Shown piece by piece: positions 59,555-64,000 of a DNA stretch of 64,000 nucleotides (the first letter of the stretch is position 1; each line of letters starts with the position of its first letter). Where the stretch lies: assembly GCA_012976225.1 (NCBI GenBank), contig JAAVVG010000020.1:62001-126000 (forward strand), given 5' to 3'. The stretch is from Golubevia sp. BC0850. Taxonomy: Eukaryota > Basidiomycota > Exobasidiomycetes > Golubeviales > Golubeviaceae. Position numbers and translations under genes: made by a program. The notes beneath the pieces are model-generated. The model did no database searches. It was not told the origin of the DNA and saw nothing but the letters and a program-made list of their open reading frames with translations.

Positions 59555-61636
59555 ATGGTGAACCGGAATGGGGAACTAATGCCTCCAACCAATACAAACA
59601 AAGATCATCATCAAGAACAAGAATTGAATTCATCATTCAATCCCCCAAGTATTGAACAACCTGAAGCAGCTTATCATATTCCACCTGAACCTGAATCACC
59701 TTCAATTTTACCACCAACTTTAGATCTGAATTCAATTCAATTAATTGGTTCAGAAGAATCAAGAAACTGGTCAACTTTCTCAAAATGGTCAACTGCTTCA
59801 ATCATTTCTTTAATGGGTTTCGTTGCTCCTCTAGGTTCTTCAATCGTTGTACCGGGTTCAGGTCTTCTAGATAGAGAATTTCATTTAAACTCAAGAGTTC
59901 TCTCTTTACTCCCAGTTTCTTTCTTCATTTTAGGTCTTGGAATTGGTCCTTTCGTTTTAGCTCCAATTAGTGAACTCAAAGGAAGGCAACCTGTCTACAT
60001 TGGTTCAAGCATCATTTTTGTTCTCTTCAACATTGCAACTGCTGTAGCTCCAAATGAAGTCGCTCTTTACATTCTTAGATTCATAGCTGGCGTTTCTGGT
60101 AGTTCTGGACCTAGTTTGGGAGCGGGTAGCATCGTAAGTATCATCTTTTGGATAGAGTTCGATGGAGGTGGCTGGGCGGAGAGGCAAGGACGGCAAGGAC
60201 GGCACAGACTGAGAATTCCACCTATGATCCTGTCTCTGTTCTTCAGGGGGATATGTTCGCTCCAGCTGAGAGAGGTAGGGCTCAATCACTGTATGGTCTG
60301 GGTCCATTGATGGGTCCCGTCATTGGAAATGGTGAGTGAAGATCGTCGACGCCGTGAGAAGACCTTGTTGGTCTGAGCTCTCTGTCCTCCTTCCCCTCCT
60401 CCTCCTCCAGTGATAGGAGGATATCTTGTCAGAGATGTTCATTCTTGGAGGTGGCTGCTTTGGGTGCTGACTATCGTGAGTATCATTCTCAGAGACGCAC
60501 TGAAAGACGACCTCTCCCACTCCTCGCTAACTCTCCCCCGCCACCGTCTTCGCTCTCAATCCCAGATGTCTGCCGCCATCTGCTTAATCGTAATCGTCTT
60601 CCTTCGAGAAACATACTCACCCGCCAAACTCCATCGCAAACGATCTCTAGCAATCAAAGAACACAACAAGCAGATGGAAGCTCTTCGACGAGCAGGTATG
60701 CTAGATCCTTCGCCACCACCTCCAAAACCAACTGCACTCTCCAGACTTCAAGCTCTAAATCCAAGTCTAGAAGCTCGAATAAAAATCAAACAAGCTTTAT
60801 CAAGACCTTTTCGACTTCTTTTCACCAATCCTATCTGTGCGATCTTCTCGGTTTACATGGGATTCTGTTACGGAATCATCTTCTTGTTCCTAACTCAACA
60901 TCCTCTCTTATTTCAAAGAAGAGATGGTCCAGATGCACCACCGCCTAAACTTCCAACGTACAATTGGGACGTGGGAACTGCTGGTTTAACGTATCTAGGT
61001 TTAGGAGCTGGATTCTTGGTTAGCATGTCAATCAATGTCTTTATTCAAGATGCTATTTATCAAAGATTGGTTGCAAGTAATGGAAGAGTCGGATGGTTCT
61101 TATTCAAACTTCCAGAAGAAATCGAACTTCAATTCCAATCTAAGTCTGACGTCCTAGAAGCTGAAGAAGCTGGAAACAAACCTGAGAAAGTCGGTGGTCA
61201 TTTGAAGTTTCCATCGACCAAACCAAAAGTCGGTAGACCAGAATTTAGATTACCTCTTTGTTTAGTAGGAATGATTATTTTACCAGTTGGACTCTTCGTC
61301 TTCGGTTGGACAGCTCAAGGTAGAACTCATTGGGCCTTCCCACTTTTAGGTTCTTTCTTAACTGGTTTAGCAACCATTCTTTGTTTCCAAACGATTTTGG
61401 TTTATTTGGTTGATGCATTCATTCCTTATTCAGCTAGCGCAACTGCTTGTGCTGTTTTGGTTAGAAGTGTTCTTGCAGCTATCTTTCCACTTTTCGCTCA
61501 ACAACTCTATGAGAAATTGGGTTTCGGTTGGGGAAGTAGTTTATTGGCTTTTATAGCTATGGCTGGAATCCCTGTACCTATAGTCCTTTTCATTTATGGT
61601 GAAGGTCTTAGAACTAAGTTTAAATTTAACGGTTAA
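59555..61636 (+). CDS. MFS transporter, DHA1 drug:H+ antiporter type
   Basis: Twelve-helix plasma-membrane exporter of the DHA1 class (polyamines, fungicides and similar); substrate not determinable. Exons are 59555-60133, 60247-60331, 60411-60475 and 60566-61636 (599 aa, all phases fit). Seen: a hydrophilic N-terminus of ~70 residues; SLMGFVAPLGSSIVVPGSGL in helix 1; LAPISELKGRQPVYIGSS (DHA1 motif A variant); RFIAGVSGSSGPSLGAGSI; then GDMFAPAERGRAQSLYGLGP LMGPVIGN|VIGGYLV, the antiporter motif C region assembled across two splices; SWRWLLWVLTI; a central loop with FLRETYSPAKLHRKR; and a second half through TACAVLVRSVLAAIFPLFAQ. The GPLMGPVIG motif marks it as an antiporter, different in class from the SV2-like carrier at the left end of the window. 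Confidence 0.88.
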
Positions 61637-62911
61637 ATCAAACATTTGGTCTTAGAAAGCCTCGTCTCAAGACTCAGAAACCTCTTTGCTCATTCATTAC
61701 TCAATACCCTACAACATCAATACATTTCAACATCTAAACCTCTCTAAGCTCTGGTGCTTCTTCGGTTCTTGTCCCTCCCCTCTTATCTCTCGTAGAACCT
61801 CCTCACTGTAAAATTACCTGCCTCGTCTAATGTCCGATTTCTTCTAGTTTCTGCGCAACAACCGTTGCAGATGCTCTTTTCGTATGCTTTGCCTACCCCT
61901 TTTCTACTTTTTTCCTTTGTACTTTTAGAAATGCACCGCAAGAGTAATCTCGAACCAATTAGTTCCGCTCTTCAACCTTTGTTAGCCTGGATACTCATCG
62001 CTGAGAATGACAGAGGTTTTTCAACATTCGAATCCTGGATAGAAGAGAACAGAATGGGGCGTCAACTTTTCTTATCCTGAGCCATCCATACAAATCCAAT
62101 CCGGCACTTCCTTTGTCTGTCAACAGGGCAGATCGATGAACGACCATGTCAGAGACCTATGGAGAGGAGAATTCAATGCTCAGAGTGATTGTAGAGACCA
62201 TGCTTTTGACTCAAGATTAAGATGTTAATGTGTAAACATGGCTGCTTCTCTGTTTTTTTCTTCGTCTTCGCACTCATTTTGGACTTCAACATTTTTCTTT
62301 TGGCTCTTCCAAAGGGGAAAGAAAATATCCAAAGAAAGACTAAATTGAAAGTAAATTTTGGAACCATTACAAGAACGGGGAAAGTGATGTGGATGTGTGT
62401 GGGATCTCTTTGGTTGATGCAATTCAAGGATATGGGTCTATGCGTTGATGAATTGGGTGGTATTGTGATGGAGACGAGACTTGTGACAGAAGCAAGGGAA
62501 GAAGGAATAAAATAAAAGGTGAGGCTGGAAAGAAGTTGAATTCTCTCTGAAGCTAGTTTGCTGGTTGATCAGGCAAAGTCTTGGGGTTAGTGAGGTACGC
62601 ATGGAGGAAGGGGGGGGGGAGAGAGAGAGAGATAGACTGGGAGACTGGGAGACTGGGAGACTTGGAGAGGTTGGAGAGTGACTTGGAAGGTGGTACAATG
62701 AAAAATCAAGAAAAACCAAAGAGAAGGGAAAGAAGAAAGGGAAAAGGAATGAAAACCATAATCGGACTTGCTAAAAGGAGGATAGAAGAGAGTTTCATTC
62801 GGAGATTTATTGATATGAGTAATTCGCTCCCGCTTGCTAAACGAAGGGCTTCCTCCGTCTGATCAAAGAGAAAGTTTCAAAGGACTTGAGAAAACTTGAA
62901 GAGCTTTGAGG
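61637..62911. other. Gene-poor convergent region
   Basis: About 1.3 kb between convergent genes. A plus-strand frame at 62222-62515 and minus-strand shadows show no domain, and their composition resembles A/T-rich untranslated sequence. A purine tract with tandem repeats is listed separately. Confidence 0.45.
62605..62680. repeat. G9-(GA)n tract followed by GACTGGGA tandem repeats
   Basis: A run of nine G leads into several GA dinucleotides and then about three to four copies of an 8-mer (GACTGGGA), degenerating into GGAGA units. On the minus strand this lies 3' of the partial gene. Confidence 0.7.
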
Positions 62912-64000
62912 CTACTGACTATCACCTGAGTCGTAATTGAATTGCTCGTACTGGTTTCGATTCCGATCTTGAGCTAAATTACTAGAGGTCGATGGAGGCG
63001 AATTATAGGACGAAGATTGCTCTGCATTTGAAATACTACCTCTCGAGAGTTGATGAGGAGAATAGTAGACGTTCGAAGGTCCAGAGGATTGAGGGTAACC
63101 AGAGGGTTGGAACTGGTTCTGGTTTGGTTGCTGAAGTTGAACTTGGTTTCCAGACTCGTTGGCTGTTGATGATGATGCTGCTGCTGCTGCTGCGCTGTTT
63201 TGAGTCTTGAGTGTCGAGAAGGCTTCTTGAAGATCTGGGATCGTAGTCTTTTGAGAAGCGAGCTTGTTTCGATTGATTCGGCTTTGCATCGCTCGAACAA
63301 TTGCGTCCTTGACTCGAGTAGGATACCTTCCGTTCTCTCCACCTTCTCCAGACGTCAACTTGGCCAACTGCTGTACGGCTCGAACAGCATCCTTTCCTCT
63401 TGAGACTGGAGCGAAGCTCGGAAGAAGGACCTCAGACTGCCACGCTGACCCTCCCCACATTTGGGAAACGGCTGATTCGTACCTCTGGATCTTGGCTGTC
63501 GTCTTGTTCGTGCCAGAAGAATCGAGGTTGCTTGTTGAGTCACCCGAAGAGCCTTGACCATATCCAGTGGCGGTCCCGCTTCCACTACCTCCTAGAGATA
63601 GGAGACCCGGATCTATGAGTGAAGACTTTGTCCTCTTGGAGCCTCGATCCGGAGCACCAGAATTCATATCCGGGCTTGCTGGCATCAGATGCTTTTGAGG
63701 ATTAGAAGGATGAGTTGAGTACGATGATGAAGCAGCCGTCGAATTTTGTTGAGATGGAGAAGCAGAGATTGAAGCGGAGGCGTGATTCTGATAGCGAGCA
63801 TAACCTTGTTGAGAATGAGATGGAGAAGCTGATGGAGAAGCTGATGGAGATTCCGACCTTTTCATCCGAGCTATGTGAGGAGGCTGAGAGCTACCTTCGG
63901 GCAGAGGGAAGGAAGATGAGCCTCCAGTAGGAGCAACGCCACCTGAACCACTCAGACCCCGCGATGTGTCCAGAGGACCTGGAAAAGCGTGAGGAGAGCT
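62912..64000 (-). CDS. Low-complexity protein, 5'-partial at the right edge
   Basis: The frame is open from the window edge through 363 codons to a stop at 62912, so the N-terminus lies outside. An ATG at 63865 is internal to the open frame and should not be taken as the start without seeing the neighbour sequence. Sequence is rich in Ser, Gln, Asn and Ala, with the repeat SPSASPSASPSHS and an eight-residue poly-Ala encoded by a CTG/GCT-type run. One segment looks folded: IQRYESAVSQMWGGSAWQSE followed by GKDAVRAVQQLAKL and VKDAIVRAMQSRINRNKL, basic and probably helical. I do not recognise the family; a transcriptional co-regulator is possible from composition only. Confidence 0.6.
   Translation of the reverse strand, partial: SSPHAFPGPLDTSRGLSGSGGVAPTGGSSSFPLPEGSSQPPHIARMKRSESPSASPSASPSHSQQGYARYQNHASASISASPSQQNSTAASSSYSTHPSNPQKHLMPASPDMNSGAPDRGSKRTKSSLIDPGLLSLGGSGSGTATGYGQGSSGDSTSNLDSSGTNKTTAKIQRYESAVSQMWGGSAWQSEVLLPSFAPVSRGKDAVRAVQQLAKLTSGEGGENGRYPTRVKDAIVRAMQSRINRNKLASQKTTIPDLQEAFSTLKTQNSAAAAAASSSTANESGNQVQLQQPNQNQFQPSGYPQSSGPSNVYYSPHQLSRGSISNAEQSSSYNSPPSTSSNLAQDRNRNQYEQFNYDSGDSQ
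63820..63852. repeat. In-frame tandem repeat coding for Ser-Pro-Ser-Ala
   Basis: About three copies of a 12-base unit (GAGAAGCTGATG on the plus strand) inside the partial minus-strand gene; they encode the SPSA repeat of its product. Confidence 0.6.

Noticed and set aside
62222-62515. Plus-strand open frame with a hydrophobic start
   Set aside because: No domain and no splice partners. It sits in a probable 3' flank; an opposing frame of similar size exists on the other strand.
1-64000. Transposon, retroelement, CRISPR or bacterial operon signals
   Set aside because: No reverse transcriptase, integrase or transposase text, no long terminal or inverted repeats, and no spaced repeat arrays were seen on either strand.

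Overview
The window is a stretch of nuclear genome from a fungus, most likely a basidiomycete yeast of moderate GC content. A pucciniomycotinous lineage is my best guess, but it is not proven here. The evidence is roughly fifty short spliceosomal introns (mostly 65-200 bp, donors GTGAGT/GTAAGT/GTTAGT, acceptors YAG), dense packing on both strands, Ser/Asn/Gln-rich disordered protein segments, and typical fungal families: Zn2Cys6 factor, Gcr1_C protein, PAQR/Izh receptors, Erv2, Sng1, DHA1 transporter and Ldb19-type arrestin. I found no bacterial operon logic, CRISPR array, transposase or reverse transcriptase.

Layout. 0.2-2.6 kb: MFS transporter (+). 3.2-4.9 kb: a broken-looking F-box/LRR gene (-). 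6.1-9.4 kb: replication licensing factor Cdt1 (+). 10.0-11.4 kb: shikimate/quinate dehydrogenase-like enzyme (-). 11.55-11.66 kb: an intron-containing tRNA-Leu(CAG)-like locus. 12.6-16.8 kb: Zn2Cys6 regulator (+). 17.1-18.3 kb: Erv2-type sulfhydryl oxidase (-). 18.7-23.0 kb: large disordered WD40 protein (-), divergent from TDP1 (23.2-26.2 kb, +). 26.5-33.4 kb: giant Ldb19/Art1-type arrestin (-). 34.4-38.2 kb: two tandem PAQR genes (+). 38.8-42.7 kb: glucosidase II alpha (-), divergent from a Pom34-like membrane protein (42.8-44.6 kb, +). 44.9-48.1 kb: decayed F-box/LRR-like remnants. 48.7-50.7 kb: Sng1/DUF3533 membrane protein (-). 51.5-57.1 kb: Lec1/YPR097W-type PX protein (+). 57.3-58.9 kb: Gcr1_C-domain protein (+). 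59.6-61.6 kb: DHA1 MFS transporter (+). 62.9 kb to the right edge: unknown low-complexity protein (-), truncated by the window.

Functional themes. Several genes serve genome maintenance (Cdt1, TDP1 and perhaps its divergent WD40 neighbour). Several serve the ER and secretory route (Erv2, glucosidase II alpha). Others serve the plasma membrane and its traffic (arrestin, PAQR pair, Sng1, two MFS carriers, PX protein). I do not see a single dedicated cluster. The most interesting signals are the head-to-head TDP1/WD40 pair, in which both proteins carry a textbook SUMO-interacting motif, and the large insertion that splits the second HKD motif of TDP1 and carries its SIM. The repeated decay of F-box/LRR-like genes is also of interest. 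All gene models were spliced by eye from frame continuity and splice consensus; exon coordinates are given so they can be tested.
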